A stretch of DNA of 64,000 nucleotides. Origin: Zoogloea dura (GTDB taxonomy: Bacteria > Pseudomonadota > Gammaproteobacteria > Burkholderiales > Rhodocyclaceae). Positions 17,900 to 26,459 of the stretch are shown here, in pieces (position 1 is the stretch's first letter; each line of letters opens with the position of its first letter). The DNA lies in NCBI RefSeq assembly GCF_012927165.1, contig NZ_JABBGA010000027.1, positions 1 through 64,000 on the forward strand, read 5' to 3'. The position numbers and the translations under genes are program-made. The notes under the pieces are model-generated. The model was not told the origin of the DNA, searched no databases, and saw only the letters and a program-made list of their open reading frames with translations.

Positions 17900-19222
17900 T
17901 CAGGGCAAGGACTTGAGCCGCCGGTAAAGCGTCCGCTCGCTCATCCCGAGTCGTGCGGCCAGGGTTTTGCGGGAGCCTTGATGGGCACGCAGGGCGGCGG
18001 CCAGTTCTGCATCGTTCAAGCTGCCGGCCGGCACTGCCATGGCGGTGCTGCGGCAGGGCGGCTGCTCCGCTTGCCGTGGTGTGCCCGGATCATGCAGCTC
18101 CTCGGGCAGGTGGCGGCTTTGCAGAGTGTCTCCGTCGCACAGCAGGCTGGCCCGCTGCAGGATGTTGCGCAATTCACGCACATTGCCGGGGTAGTCGTAG
18201 TTTTCGAGGCAGGCCAGGGTGTCAGCCGCGATGCTCAGATGCCGTTCGGGCGCCACGCGCTCCAGCAGCGCGGCGGCCAGCAGTGCGATGTCTTCCCGGC
18301 GCTGGCGCAGCGGCGGCAGGCTGATCGGGAAGGTATTGACCCGATAGAAGAGGTCCTGGCGGAACTGCCCCTGTTCGACCAGAGACTTCAGCGGCCGGTG
18401 GGTGGCGGAGATCAGGCGGATGTCGGAGCGCAGCAGTTCGGTACTGCCCACGCGCCGATAGGTGCCGGTTTCCAGCAGGCGCAGGAGCTTGACCTGCATG
18501 GCCAGCGGGATGTCGCCCATCTCGTCGAGGAACAGGGTTCCGCCGCCGGCTGCTTCGACCAGCCCGATCCTGCGCGCGGTGGCGCCGGTGAAGGCCCCAC
18601 GTTCATGGCCGAAGAGCTCACTCTCGAACAGGGTTTCGGTGAGGCCGGAACAATCCACTGCCACGAACGGCCCCCTGGCGCGGCGGCTGGCATCGTGGAT
18701 GGCCTGGGCGACCAGCTCCTTGCCGGTGCCCGACTCTCCCTGCAACAGGACCGTGGCCTCTGAGGGGGCGACGCGGGCCACCAGCTCGAGCATGGCCCTG
18801 AAAGCGGGGGCCCGTCCGGTGAGTTGCGGTGCGTCGGCAAGCCCGCGTGCCACCGGCAGGGGCTCGAGCTTCTCGATGAAGTAGGCGATCTGGCCGTCAC
18901 TGCCACGCACGGGTGACAGCTCGATGTTCTCGTAGCTCTCACCTGCCGGGGTGTGGTGGAGATGCACCACCCTTTCCCGCTGTCCGGATTTGAGGCTGCG
19001 TGCCAGCGGGCAGGATTCGCCGGCCTGGTCGCAGGGGACCGGGTAGCGATGGGAGACCTCGAAGCAGGTGCGCCCGATGAGGTCGGCAGGGCGGCCGGAG
19101 CCGGCCCGGTAAGCCGCGTTGGCGGCCAGGATCCGGTAGTTGCGGTCGCACAGGATATGCGGTTCGGGCAGGGTCTCGAGGAAGGACACGAGCTCGGGCA
19201 GAGGGGGCGGAGTGGCGGTCAT
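17900..19222 (-). CDS. Sigma-54-dependent PAS-domain regulator, probable activator of the cyd operon
   Basis: 440 residues: N-terminal PAS domain (about 10-120), sigma-54 AAA+ domain (about 140-370) with Walker [15 protein letters not shown] loop and Walker [10 protein letters not shown], and a Fis-type helix-turn-helix at the end ([21 protein letters not shown]). The PAS domain holds several cysteines (IGRTCFEV...[15 protein letters not shown]), suggesting a redox or metal/haem-based signal. It is divergent from cydP-cydA, whose leader has a sigma-54 promoter and two related palindromes, so control of cytochrome bd is likely. Confidence 0.85.
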   Translation of the reverse strand: MTATPPPLPELVSFLETLPEPHILCDRNYRILAANAAYRAGSGRPADLIGRTCFEVSHRYPVPCDQAGESCPLARSLKSGQRERVVHLHHTPAGESYENIELSPVRGSDGQIAYFIEKLEPLPVARGLADAPQLTGRAPAFRAMLELVARVAPSEATVLLQGESGTGKELVAQAIHDASRRARGPFVAVDCSGLTETLFESELFGHERGAFTGATARRIGLVEAAGGGTLFLDEMGDIPLAMQVKLLRLLETGTYRRVGSTELLRSDIRLISATHRPLKSLVEQGQFRQDLFYRVNTFPISLPPLRQRREDIALLAAALLERVAPERHLSIAADTLACLENYDYPGNVRELRNILQRASLLCDGDTLQSRHLPEELHDPGTPRQAEQPPCRSTAMAVPAGSLNDAELAAALRAHQGSRKTLAARLGMSERTLYRRLKSLP

Positions 19223-19270
19223 CGAGAGCTCGTTCTCTGCCAGGCAGGCAGTCAGGTTGGCAGCAAAATG

Positions 19271-19282
19271 CTGTCATGGCAG
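19271..19282. promoter_or_regulatory. Upstream palindrome CTGTCATGGCAG (candidate activator site)
   Basis: A near-perfect 12-base palindrome sharing the TGTCATG core with the site at 19338-19349. It lies about 100 bases upstream of the -24 element of the cydP promoter, a typical distance for a sigma-54 enhancer site, and just upstream of the divergent regulator gene. Confidence 0.45.
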
Positions 19283-19321
19283 TGTGCCAGCGTCAAGCCC
19301 GTGCGGCTGATCGTCACGTGC

Positions 19322-19349
19322 GACAAAGTGCAAGGCTTTGTCATGACAA
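19322..19349. promoter_or_regulatory. Overlapping dyads in the cyd control region (candidate second activator site)
   Basis: GACAAAG (19322-19328) and CTTTGTC (19336-19342) form a 7-bp inverted repeat; TTGTCATGACAA (19338-19349) is a perfect 12-bp palindrome overlapping its right arm. The latter resembles CTGTCATGGCAG 67 bases upstream. The pair are candidate binding sites of the divergent PAS/AAA+ activator. Confidence 0.45.
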
Positions 19350-19372
19350 GAGTTTTTGATTATTGGGGAGAA

Positions 19373-19387
19373 TGGCACGGGTCTTGA
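19373..19387 (+). promoter_or_regulatory. Sigma-54 promoter of the cydP-cydAB operon
   Basis: TGGCACG, four bases GGTC, then TTGA. The -24 element is a perfect match to consensus; in the -12 element the final GC is GA, and spacing is correct. The cydP ATG follows at 19401, so the leader would be very short (about 3-5 bases) unless translation starts at the next gene. Confidence 0.6.
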
Positions 19388-19400
19388 TTAGCAAGTTCTT

Positions 19401-19607
19401 ATGTTCAAGAAAGGCTGCCAGACCGTGACTTCTTCCGACGCGCTCCTGCGGCGCCATCTGGGCTGGGTTGTGGCCCTCAAGTTGATTGCGCTCATCGCTC
19501 TGTGGTGGTTCTGCGTGCGTGATGCCGGGCTGCACGTCGATCCTTCCACGGTATTGAGGCAGTTCGCCCCCAACCCCATCGCGCAAGGAGTCCCCCGTGG
19601 TCAGTGA
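19401..19607 (+). CDS. cydP: Cytochrome bd small subunit-like protein CydP
   Basis: 68 residues with a single membrane helix ([20 protein letters not shown]) after LLRRH, matching the CydP family of small proteins encoded just before cydA in proteobacteria and thought to support cytochrome bd assembly or stability. The stop overlaps the GTG start of cydA by 11 bases, implying translational coupling. A shorter version starting inside the frame is possible because the predicted transcription start is so close to ATG 19401. Confidence 0.75.
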   Translation: MFKKGCQTVTSSDALLRRHLGWVVALKLIALIALWWFCVRDAGLHVDPSTVLRQFAPNPIAQGVPRGQ

Positions 19608-21150
19608 ACAACTGGTCGATCTATCCCGGCTGCAGTTTGCAGCCACTGCCCTGTACCACTTCCTGTTCGTGCCCCTCACCATCGGCATGGTGTGGCTGCT
19701 GGTGATCATGGAGTCGGTCTACGTGATGACCGGCAAGCCGCTCTACAAGGACATGACCCGGTTCTGGGGCAAGCTCTTCGGCATCAACTTTGCGCTGGGG
19801 GTCACCACCGGCATCACCCTGGAGTTCCAGTTCGGCACCAACTGGGCCTACTACTCCCATTACGTGGGCGACATCTTCGGGGCGCCGCTGGCCATCGAGG
19901 GGCTGATGGCCTTCTTTCTCGAGTCGACCATGATCGGCCTGTTCTTCTTCGGCTGGGACCGCCTGTCGCGGCGCCAGCACCTCATGGTGACCCTGCTGAT
20001 GGCGCTGGGCACCAACCTGTCGGCCCTGTGGATCCTGATCGCCAACGGCTGGATGCAGAACCCGGTGGGCGCCGAGTTCAGCTACGTGACCATGCGCATG
20101 GAGCTGACCGATTTCCAGGCGGTGCTCTTCAATCCGGACGCTCAGGCCAAGTTCGTGCACACCGTGTCGGCGGGTTACGTCACCGGGGCGATGTTCGTGC
20201 TGTCGATCTCGTCCTGGTACCTCCTGCGTCGTCGCGACGTGGAGTTTGCCAAGCGCAGCTTCGGCATCGCGGCGGCCTTCGGGTTTGCCTCGGTGTGCTC
20301 GGTGATCGTGCTGGGTGACGAGTCGGGCTACACGGTGGGCGAGGCCCAGCAGACCAAGCTGGCCGCCATGGAGGCGATGTGGGAGACCGAGCCGGCACCT
20401 GCTGCCTTCAATCTCGTCGCCATCCCCAACGAGGCTGGGATGAAGAACGACTTCGCCATCGAGATCCCCTGGCTGATGGGGCTCATCGGCACCCGCTCGC
20501 TGGACCGGCAGATCCCCGGCATCAAGGAGATCAAGGCGAAGAACAGGGTGCGCATTGTCTCGGGGATCGAGGCGGTGACCGCGCTCGACGCACTGCGCCG
20601 CAACCGGGACGATGCCGCCGCGCGCCGCAGCTTCGAGGCGCACAAGGCCGACCTGGGCTTCGGGCTGCTGCTCAAGAAGTACGTCAGCCGTTTTGATCAA
20701 GTGACGCCGGCGATCATCGACAAGGCGGTGAACGACACCGTGCCCCGCGTTGCCCCGATGTTCTGGAGCTTCCGCCTGATGGTGGCCCTGGGCCTGGCCA
20801 TGCTGCTGCTCTTCGGCCTGGCCCTGTGGCATTCGGTGAAGGGGGACTTCACCGACAAGCCCCGGCTGCTGCGCGCGGCCCTGTATGCCTTGCCGATGCC
20901 GTGGATCGCCTGCGAGGTCGGCTGGTTCGTGGCCGAGTATGGCCGCCAGCCGTGGACCATCTATGGCGTATTGCCGACCCACCTGTCGGTGTCGACCCTC
21001 AGCGTCGACAGCCTGTATGGCTCCCTGGCCGGCTTCGTCGGCTTCTACACCGTACTGCTGGTCGTCGAGATGTACCTGATGATCAGGTTTGCCAGGCAGG
21101 GCCCGGGGAGCCTGGGTACCGGTCGTTATGCCAACGAGGCTCACGCCTGA
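19597..21150 (+). CDS. cydA: Cytochrome bd ubiquinol oxidase subunit I
   Basis: 517 residues, close to the usual length. It begins [23 protein letters not shown] with the haem-ligand His, and includes [43 protein letters not shown] and the [13 protein letters not shown] motif, all hallmarks of CydA. It oxidises quinol and reduces oxygen at high affinity together with CydB. The start is GTG at 19597 behind AAGGAG. The operon order is cydP-cydA-cydB-cydX, followed by a Rieske protein and a YbgE-like gene. Confidence 0.97.
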   Translation: MVSEQLVDLSRLQFAATALYHFLFVPLTIGMVWLLVIMESVYVMTGKPLYKDMTRFWGKLFGINFALGVTTGITLEFQFGTNWAYYSHYVGDIFGAPLAIEGLMAFFLESTMIGLFFFGWDRLSRRQHLMVTLLMALGTNLSALWILIANGWMQNPVGAEFSYVTMRMELTDFQAVLFNPDAQAKFVHTVSAGYVTGAMFVLSISSWYLLRRRDVEFAKRSFGIAAAFGFASVCSVIVLGDESGYTVGEAQQTKLAAMEAMWETEPAPAAFNLVAIPNEAGMKNDFAIEIPWLMGLIGTRSLDRQIPGIKEIKAKNRVRIVSGIEAVTALDALRRNRDDAAARRSFEAHKADLGFGLLLKKYVSRFDQVTPAIIDKAVNDTVPRVAPMFWSFRLMVALGLAMLLLFGLALWHSVKGDFTDKPRLLRAALYALPMPWIACEVGWFVAEYGRQPWTIYGVLPTHLSVSTLSVDSLYGSLAGFVGFYTVLLVVEMYLMIRFARQGPGSLGTGRYANEAHA

Positions 21151-21166
21151 ACCGAGGACACCCCGA

Positions 21167-22306
21167 ATGCTCGACTACGAATCCCTCAAACTGATCTGGT
21201 GGCTGCTGGTTGGCGTACTGCTGGTGGGCTTTGCCGTGATGGACGGCCACGACATGGGGGTCGGCACACTGCTGCCCTTCGTCGCCAGGGACGATATCGA
21301 AAGGCGGGTCGTCATCAATACCGTCGGCCCCCACTGGGATGGCAACCAGGTGTGGTTCATCACCGGTGGTGGTGCCCTCTTCGCCGCCTGGCCGCTGGTC
21401 TATGCCACCGCCTTCTCCGGCTTCTACTGGGCCATGCTGGCGGTGCTGTGGGCCTTGTTCTTCAGACCGGTGGGTTTTGACTACCGCAGCAAAATCAGCC
21501 ACCCCACCTGGCGCAAGACCTGGGACTGGGGTCTCTTCATCGGCGGAGCCGTGCCACCACTGATCTTCGGTGTGGCCTTCGGCAACCTGTTCCAGGGCGT
21601 GCCCTTCAGCTTCGACGACCACCTGGTGTCCACCTACTCGGGCAGCTTCCGGGATTTGCTGAATCCCTTTGCGCTGCTCGCCGGCGTGGTGTCGACGGCG
21701 CTGATCACTTTCCACGGCGCCATCTATCTGGCCCATCGTACCCAGGGCGAGATCCAGTGGCGGGCCTTGCGGGCGGCAGGCTTCTTCGGTGGGCTGCTGG
21801 TGCTGAGCTTTGCCGCTGCCGGCGTCTGGCTGTGGATGGGCATTCCCGGTTATGTCATCCAGTCGACGGTGGAGGCTGCGGCCTTGCCCGACCCGCTGGC
21901 CAAGACGGTGGTGCGCGAGGCGGGCGCCTGGTTTGCCAACTACCGGCGCTATCCGCTGACGCTGGGGCTGCCGGTGCTCGGCTTCGCCGGGGTGGTCGCC
22001 GCCCAGGTGCTGGCCCGTTCGGGGCGCACGCTGGCCGCCTTCTGGGCGTCGGCGCTGGCCATTGCCGGCGTCATCGGCACGGCGGGGGCGGCGCTGTTCC
22101 CCTTTGTCATGCCGTCATCCGTCGACCCGCGGGCCAGCCTCACCGTGTGGGACAGCGTCTCCAGCCAGCTGACCCTCAACATCATGTTGTGGGCCACGCT
22201 GATCTTCATGCCGCTCATCGTGCTGTACACGAGCTGGGCCTACCGCGTGATGGGGGGCAAGGTCAGCGCCGCCTACATCCGTGAAAACAGTCATTCCGCC
22301 TACTGA
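21167..22306 (+). CDS. cydB: Cytochrome bd ubiquinol oxidase subunit II
   Basis: 379 residues and multiple membrane helices. Starts MLDYESLKLIWWLLVGVLLVGFAVMDGHDMGVG, with GPHWDGNQVWFITGGGALFAAWP, YATAFSGFY and FRPVGFDYRSK, all typical of CydB of the bd-I type. ATG 21167 is selected because homologues begin with MLDYE; it lies 16 bases after the cydA stop. The ORF extends upstream in frame but has no support there. Confidence 0.97.
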   Translation: MLDYESLKLIWWLLVGVLLVGFAVMDGHDMGVGTLLPFVARDDIERRVVINTVGPHWDGNQVWFITGGGALFAAWPLVYATAFSGFYWAMLAVLWALFFRPVGFDYRSKISHPTWRKTWDWGLFIGGAVPPLIFGVAFGNLFQGVPFSFDDHLVSTYSGSFRDLLNPFALLAGVVSTALITFHGAIYLAHRTQGEIQWRALRAAGFFGGLLVLSFAAAGVWLWMGIPGYVIQSTVEAAALPDPLAKTVVREAGAWFANYRRYPLTLGLPVLGFAGVVAAQVLARSGRTLAAFWASALAIAGVIGTAGAALFPFVMPSSVDPRASLTVWDSVSSQLTLNIMLWATLIFMPLIVLYTSWAYRVMGGKVSAAYIRENSHSAY

Positions 22307-22318
22307 GGAGTTAACGAC

Positions 22319-22435
22319 ATGTGGTACTTCACCTGGTTGCTGGGCATCGGCTTTGCCGTGCTGCTGGCCATTCTCAATGCACTGTGGGCCGAGCATGAGG
22401 CCGGCCGCCAATCAACACTCGGGAGTCACGAATGA
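22319..22435 (+). CDS. cydX: Cytochrome bd small subunit CydX
   Basis: A 38-residue single-helix protein beginning MWYFTWLLGIGFAVLLAILNA, the classic CydX/YbgT signature, with the conserved LWAE(H) after the helix. It stabilises the haem environment of cytochrome bd. It follows cydB by 12 bases with GAGGAG upstream, and its stop overlaps the start of the Rieske gene (ATGA). Confidence 0.93.
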   Translation: MWYFTWLLGIGFAVLLAILNALWAEHEAGRQSTLGSHE

Positions 22436-23067
22436 TGATGTCGACCAGCGCCCCTTCCCTGCCACCGGACGGCTGTACCGACGGGGCATCCTGCAATCCT
22501 TCCCGGCGCGCCTTGTTGATGGTCACGGCCGGTGCCGGCGGTGCCCTGCTTGCGGCGGCGGCCGTTCCGTTCGTCAGCAGCCTGACCCCTTCCGAGCGGG
22601 CCATGGCGGCGGGGGCACCGATCGAGGTGGATATCGACAAGCTCGCGCCGGGCGACATGATGGTGCTTGAGTGGCGCGGCAAGCCGGTCTGGATCCTGCG
22701 CCGCACACCTGAGATGCTGGCGGCGCTCGCCAAGGCCGAACCCGGACTGGCCGACCCCGGGTCGGGCGTCGAGGCGCAGCAGCCCGACTATGCGCGCAAC
22801 AGCCATCGTTCCCTGCGTCCCGAGGTGTTTGTGGCGGTGGGCATCTGCACCCATCTCGGATGTTCGCCGTCCAGCGCCTTTCAGGCCGGCAATCCGGCGC
22901 TCGGGGCGGACTGGCCCGGCGGTTTCCTGTGCCCCTGCCACGGCTCGACCTTCGACTTTGCAGGCAGGGTCTTCAAGAACAAGCCGGCGCCGACCAATCT
23001 GGAAGTGCCGCCGCACACCTACCTGAGCGATACGCGCCTGCTCATTGGCGCCGACGACACCGCCTGA
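22432..23067 (+). CDS. petA: Rieske iron-sulfur protein (cytochrome bc1 iron-sulfur subunit type), orphan
   Basis: 211 residues: an N-terminal anchor (RRALLMVTAGAGGALLAAAAVPFV) after a cysteine-containing leader, then a bc1-type Rieske domain with CTHLGC (C139, H141, C144) and CPCH (C167, C169, H170), so all [2Fe-2S] ligands and the disulfide pair are present. In bc1 complexes this subunit carries electrons from quinol to cytochrome c1. Here no cytochrome b or c1 gene is adjacent; instead the gene overlaps cydX and is followed by a YbgE-like gene. Three ATGs in a row (22432, 22435, 22438) leave the exact start open. Confidence 0.9.
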   Translation: MMMSTSAPSLPPDGCTDGASCNPSRRALLMVTAGAGGALLAAAAVPFVSSLTPSERAMAAGAPIEVDIDKLAPGDMMVLEWRGKPVWILRRTPEMLAALAKAEPGLADPGSGVEAQQPDYARNSHRSLRPEVFVAVGICTHLGCSPSSAFQAGNPALGADWPGGFLCPCHGSTFDFAGRVFKNKPAPTNLEVPPHTYLSDTRLLIGADDTA

Positions 23068-23090
23068 GCGGACACGAGGAGAACGCCACC

Positions 23091-23390
23091 ATGCGCAAGC
23101 GTGACGCGGATGACGCGATCCCTGAGGCACCCGATTCGGGCTTCCGCATCCTGTCCTTGCTGACGGGCATCGTCCTGGTTGTCATCCTCAGCGTCTTTCC
23201 CCATGTCGCCATGGACCGCTGGGGCGTGGCGGATCATGTGGCGGCCCTGCTGCTGCTCTGGTCGATGAGTGCCGGGCTGGTGAGCGGCGTCGGCTTTGTG
23301 CCCGTGCGCGGCATGCCGCGCCTGTTGTTGTCGAGCCAGGCCTGTCTGCTGGCGCTGGTGCTGGCGCTGCTCCGCATCGTCGGGCACTGA
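23091..23390 (+). CDS. ybgE: Cyd operon protein of the YbgE family
   Basis: 99 residues with about three hydrophobic segments. The central part (MDRWGVADHVAALLLLWSMSAGLVSGVGFVP) aligns with the WHGLLLMWAVCAGVIHGVGFRP region of E. coli YbgE, which is also encoded at the end of the cyd operon. Its function is unknown, presumably bd oxidase assembly. ATG 23091 has GAGGAG upstream. It ends the operon, 24 bases from the end of the convergent hybrid kinase. Confidence 0.7.
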   Translation: MRKRDADDAIPEAPDSGFRILSLLTGIVLVVILSVFPHVAMDRWGVADHVAALLLLWSMSAGLVSGVGFVPVRGMPRLLLSSQACLLALVLALLRIVGH

Positions 23391-23414
23391 AAGGGGCCTG
23401 AGCCGGGCGCTGCG

Positions 23415-26174
23415 TCACCCCTGCGCCAGGATGGCCTTTGCGCTTGCGATGACTGCCTGCATTTCCTGCAGCGTGTCGCGCAGCAGCGCGTCGAGTTCAT
23501 CCCCCGCCTGCCGGGCGTGGGTCAGGTGCTGCAGGCGCCCGGCCATCCGGTGCAGGGGCATGGCGCCGATCTGGGCCGCCGTGCCCTTCAGGTTGTGGGC
23601 GATCTGTTCCGCCGTGTGCCAGTCGGCAGCCCGCAGGGCGGCGCCGATGCGTTCGGCGGCGTCGCGCTGGCCGGCCACGAACTGTTCGAGGATCTGGTGA
23701 TACAGCGTCTCGATGCCGGCGACCTGGGCCAGGCCCTGCTGCGGGTCGATCGCCCCGGGTGTGCCGGCGGGGGCTGAAGCCGCCGCGGGTGTTGCCGGGG
23801 CCGGCGCTGCAACTGCGGGCGGAGCGGGGCGCTTGAGCCATGTGTGCAGCGTCGCGATCAACGTCTGGGGATCGATCGGCTTGCCGATATGGTCGTTCAT
23901 GCCGGCTGCCAGGCAGCGCTGGCGGTCCCTGCTCATGACATTCGCCGTCATGGCGACGATGGGCAAGTCCGCCGGCGTGGCGTGGCGGCGAATCTCGCGG
24001 GTGGCGGTCAGCCCGTCCATGACGGGCATCTGCATGTCCATGAAGACCAGTCCATACGGGTGCTGCCGCACCATGTCCACGGCGACGGCACCGTTCTCGG
24101 CGATATCCGCCTCGACACCCAGGAGGTTCAGCAGGCCCTTGGCGACTTCCTGGCTGAGTTCGTTGTCTTCGGCGACGAGAACCTTGAGGCCCTTGAATTC
24201 CGGGTGCGGCGCGAGAGCCTCCGGGCGTGCCTGGGTCGACGGCGATACGTTGTGCGCCACCCCGCACGGCACCCGCAGGTCTGGCAGAGCCGGCTCGGCT
24301 GGCCGGGCCGTGTCGCCGATGGCGAGCCGGGCGGTAAAGGCAAAGGTGGAGCCGCTGCCCGGCTTGCTCTGGATGGTGATGTCGCCCTGCATCAGCCGGG
24401 CCAGGCGGAGGGAGATCGCCAGGCCCAGGCCGCTGCCGCCAAACTTGCGGGTGGTGGACGCATCGGCCTGGTGGAAGCTCTGGAAGAGGTTCCGGCATTG
24501 CTCTTCCGAAAGCCCGATGCCGCTGTCGCTGACGGCAAAGCAGATGAGCGCTTGCGCCTCCGCGCTCTCCGTTGCCGAGACCACAACGGAGACGTGGCCC
24601 TGGTCGGTGAACTTGATCGCGTTGCTGACCAGGTTGATCAGCACCTGCCTGATCCGGAACACATCGCCGACCAGTTGGCGAGGCACCTCGGGCTCGACGC
24701 GGATGACGAACTCCAGGCCCTTGCGCGCGATGCGTTCGCCGAATACCGCGGTGAGCTCGTCGAAGAGCTGTTCGAGTTTGAAGGCATCGTGCTCCAGCAC
24801 GGTCTTGCCGGCCTCGAGCTTGCTGTAGTCCAGGATGTCGTTGATGACCGAGAGAAGGTGCTGGCTCGCGCCATGGATCTTGTGCAGGTAGTCGCGCACC
24901 GTGGGTGGCGGGTCTGCCTTCAAGGCCAGGTGAGTCATGCCGATCACCGCATTCATCGGGGTCCGGATCTCGTGGGACATATTGGCCAGGAAGGCCGCCT
25001 TGGTGTTGGCGGCGTCTTCCGCCATCTCGCGGGCGCGGTCCATCTCCTCGATGGCGAGCCGTTCCTGGGTGATGTCGGCCACCGTGGCCAGGGCGACGCT
25101 GCCGGCCATGCCGGGCTCGAGCAGGCGAATGGAGACGCGGGCCCACAGGCGCGTGCCGTCCTTGCGGATCATCTCCTGCTCGCGATGGACGGTCTCGCCG
25201 CCCTCGATGTGAGGATAGAGCCGCTCGCCGAAGAGCTCGAACTCGGTGTCGTTCCGGTACCAGGCCCGGGTCGAGTGGCCGATCAGTTCCTCCCTGTCGT
25301 AGCCCAGCAAGGTCTCGAGCATGCGGTTGCACTTGAGCACCACCCGGTTGCGCAGCAGCACGATGCCGATCGGGGCCGCATCGAAGATGGCCCCCAGTTC
25401 AACAGTGCGCTGCTGCACGATGTCTTCGAGGTGGTCGCTGTAGGTCTCCAGGTCGGCCTGGGCCTGCTTCAGTTCCGTGATGTCGCGGGCCACGCCGTAG
25501 AGGCCCACGATGTCCCCGCTGTCGTCGCGGATCGGGTACTTGCGATTGTCCACCCATCCGCGCTGGCCGTCGCGGGTGAGTGTCTGCTGCACGTCCTGGG
25601 CGACTTCGCTGCCGGCAAACACCGCCTTTTCGAGGCGGTAGTAGATGTCGGCGTAGGCCTCGGGGAACACGTCGTAGTCGGTCTTGCCGATGAAGTCGGT
25701 CCAGTGGGCCACGGGTTCGCACAGGGACACCAGGGTCTGGCTGGCGCCGGTGAAGACGTGGTTGCGGTCCTTGAAGTAGATGAAGTCGTCGGTGTTCTCG
25801 AGCATCGCCCTGAGGGTGGGCATGCCGGCGGCGTCCACCATGGTCCGCGGCAGGCTGCGGGCATCCTGCAACAGCAGCAGGAGTTCGATGCCCCCTTGGG
25901 GTGTGCCGCGCCGGGAGAACTCGGCACGGATGCAGCGGATGCGCCCGTCCGCGTGGCGCATGCGCAGGTTGGCGACTTCGACTGTGGCCGTCGGCTCGGT
26001 GCAGAACAGCTGCAGGGCGATGTCCGCGTCGTCGGGATGGATCAGGTGCCCGAGCCGCACCAGGCCGTTTGTCAGGTCTTCACTGCTGTAGCCCAGGACT
26101 TCGTTGATCCCGGCCTCTGCAGACAGCACGCGGAGCTCGGCCCTCAGCTCGACACGCAGGCGAGCCTCTATCAT
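23415..26174 (-). CDS. Cytoplasmic PAS hybrid histidine kinase with receiver and HPt domains
   Basis: 919 residues with no membrane segment. Order: N-terminal PAS-like region (about 1-110), PAS (about 120-240, DFIYFKDRNHVFTGAS), PAS (about 265-385), HisKA with phosphoacceptor H401 in SHEIRTPMNAVIG, HATPase (NLVSNAIKF, SGIGLS, GSGLGLAISL), receiver with D713 in VFMDMQMP, a Pro/Ala linker, and an HPt domain with H860 in AHNLKGTAAQ. It forms a complete internal phosphorelay. ATG 26174 follows GGGAGGAAG; the frame upstream of it is unsupported. It is divergent from a soluble chemoreceptor, so the two may share a signal. Confidence 0.92.
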   Translation of the reverse strand: MIEARLRVELRAELRVLSAEAGINEVLGYSSEDLTNGLVRLGHLIHPDDADIALQLFCTEPTATVEVANLRMRHADGRIRCIRAEFSRRGTPQGGIELLLLLQDARSLPRTMVDAAGMPTLRAMLENTDDFIYFKDRNHVFTGASQTLVSLCEPVAHWTDFIGKTDYDVFPEAYADIYYRLEKAVFAGSEVAQDVQQTLTRDGQRGWVDNRKYPIRDDSGDIVGLYGVARDITELKQAQADLETYSDHLEDIVQQRTVELGAIFDAAPIGIVLLRNRVVLKCNRMLETLLGYDREELIGHSTRAWYRNDTEFELFGERLYPHIEGGETVHREQEMIRKDGTRLWARVSIRLLEPGMAGSVALATVADITQERLAIEEMDRAREMAEDAANTKAAFLANMSHEIRTPMNAVIGMTHLALKADPPPTVRDYLHKIHGASQHLLSVINDILDYSKLEAGKTVLEHDAFKLEQLFDELTAVFGERIARKGLEFVIRVEPEVPRQLVGDVFRIRQVLINLVSNAIKFTDQGHVSVVVSATESAEAQALICFAVSDSGIGLSEEQCRNLFQSFHQADASTTRKFGGSGLGLAISLRLARLMQGDITIQSKPGSGSTFAFTARLAIGDTARPAEPALPDLRVPCGVAHNVSPSTQARPEALAPHPEFKGLKVLVAEDNELSQEVAKGLLNLLGVEADIAENGAVAVDMVRQHPYGLVFMDMQMPVMDGLTATREIRRHATPADLPIVAMTANVMSRDRQRCLAAGMNDHIGKPIDPQTLIATLHTWLKRPAPPAVAAPAPATPAAASAPAGTPGAIDPQQGLAQVAGIETLYHQILEQFVAGQRDAAERIGAALRAADWHTAEQIAHNLKGTAAQIGAMPLHRMAGRLQHLTHARQAGDELDALLRDTLQEMQAVIASAKAILAQG

Positions 26175-26306
26175 TGTTCTTCCTCCCGACAACCGGTTGG
26201 CCGTGTGATGTACTGCGACGGCTTCTGCGAGGATATTAAACCGAGTCGGTAAGATGCGCCGGCCGTGAACATTGATGTAGCAATGGTCCATATGCTTCCC
26301 GCAGTG

Positions 26307-26325
26307 GTGCACATTGAATGTGCAC
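26307..26325. promoter_or_regulatory. Dyad GTGCACAT-TGA-ATGTGCAC between divergent signalling genes
   Basis: A perfect 8-bp inverted repeat with a 3-base centre, 132 bases from the hybrid-kinase start and about 135 bases from the chemoreceptor start. There is no T-run. It is a candidate operator; the binding protein is unknown. Confidence 0.4.
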
Positions 26326-26372
26326 GCGTCCGCATAATGAAAAGCGTCGTGCTTCAAGCTCGGACTTACTCC

Positions 26373-26400
26373 TAAAGAGTTAGCGCCGAGTGTCCGTAAG
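26373..26400 (+). promoter_or_regulatory. Sigma-28 (FliA)-like promoter of the PAS chemoreceptor gene
   Basis: TAAAGAGT followed by 11 bases and GTCCGTAA resembles TAAAGTTT-N11-GCCGATAA. The same TAAAG...CCGTAAG arrangement precedes the other chemoreceptor gene (36486-36512). Transcription would begin about 55 bases before ATG 26460. FliA control is usual for chemotaxis receptors. Confidence 0.5.
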
Positions 26401-26459
26401 CTCCTGTGACGCGCCACACACTTCCGGTGTGCGGGGATGACATCGATAAGGGGAGAAGA

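Noticed and set aside
19223-19400. FNR box (TTGAT-N4-ATCAA) before cydP
   Set aside because: No match found; the region instead holds TGTCATG palindromes and a sigma-54 promoter.
23844-26252. Forward-strand frame of 802 codons opposite the hybrid kinase
   Set aside because: A shadow of the kinase gene with no domain pattern; all histidine-kinase motifs lie on the reverse strand.
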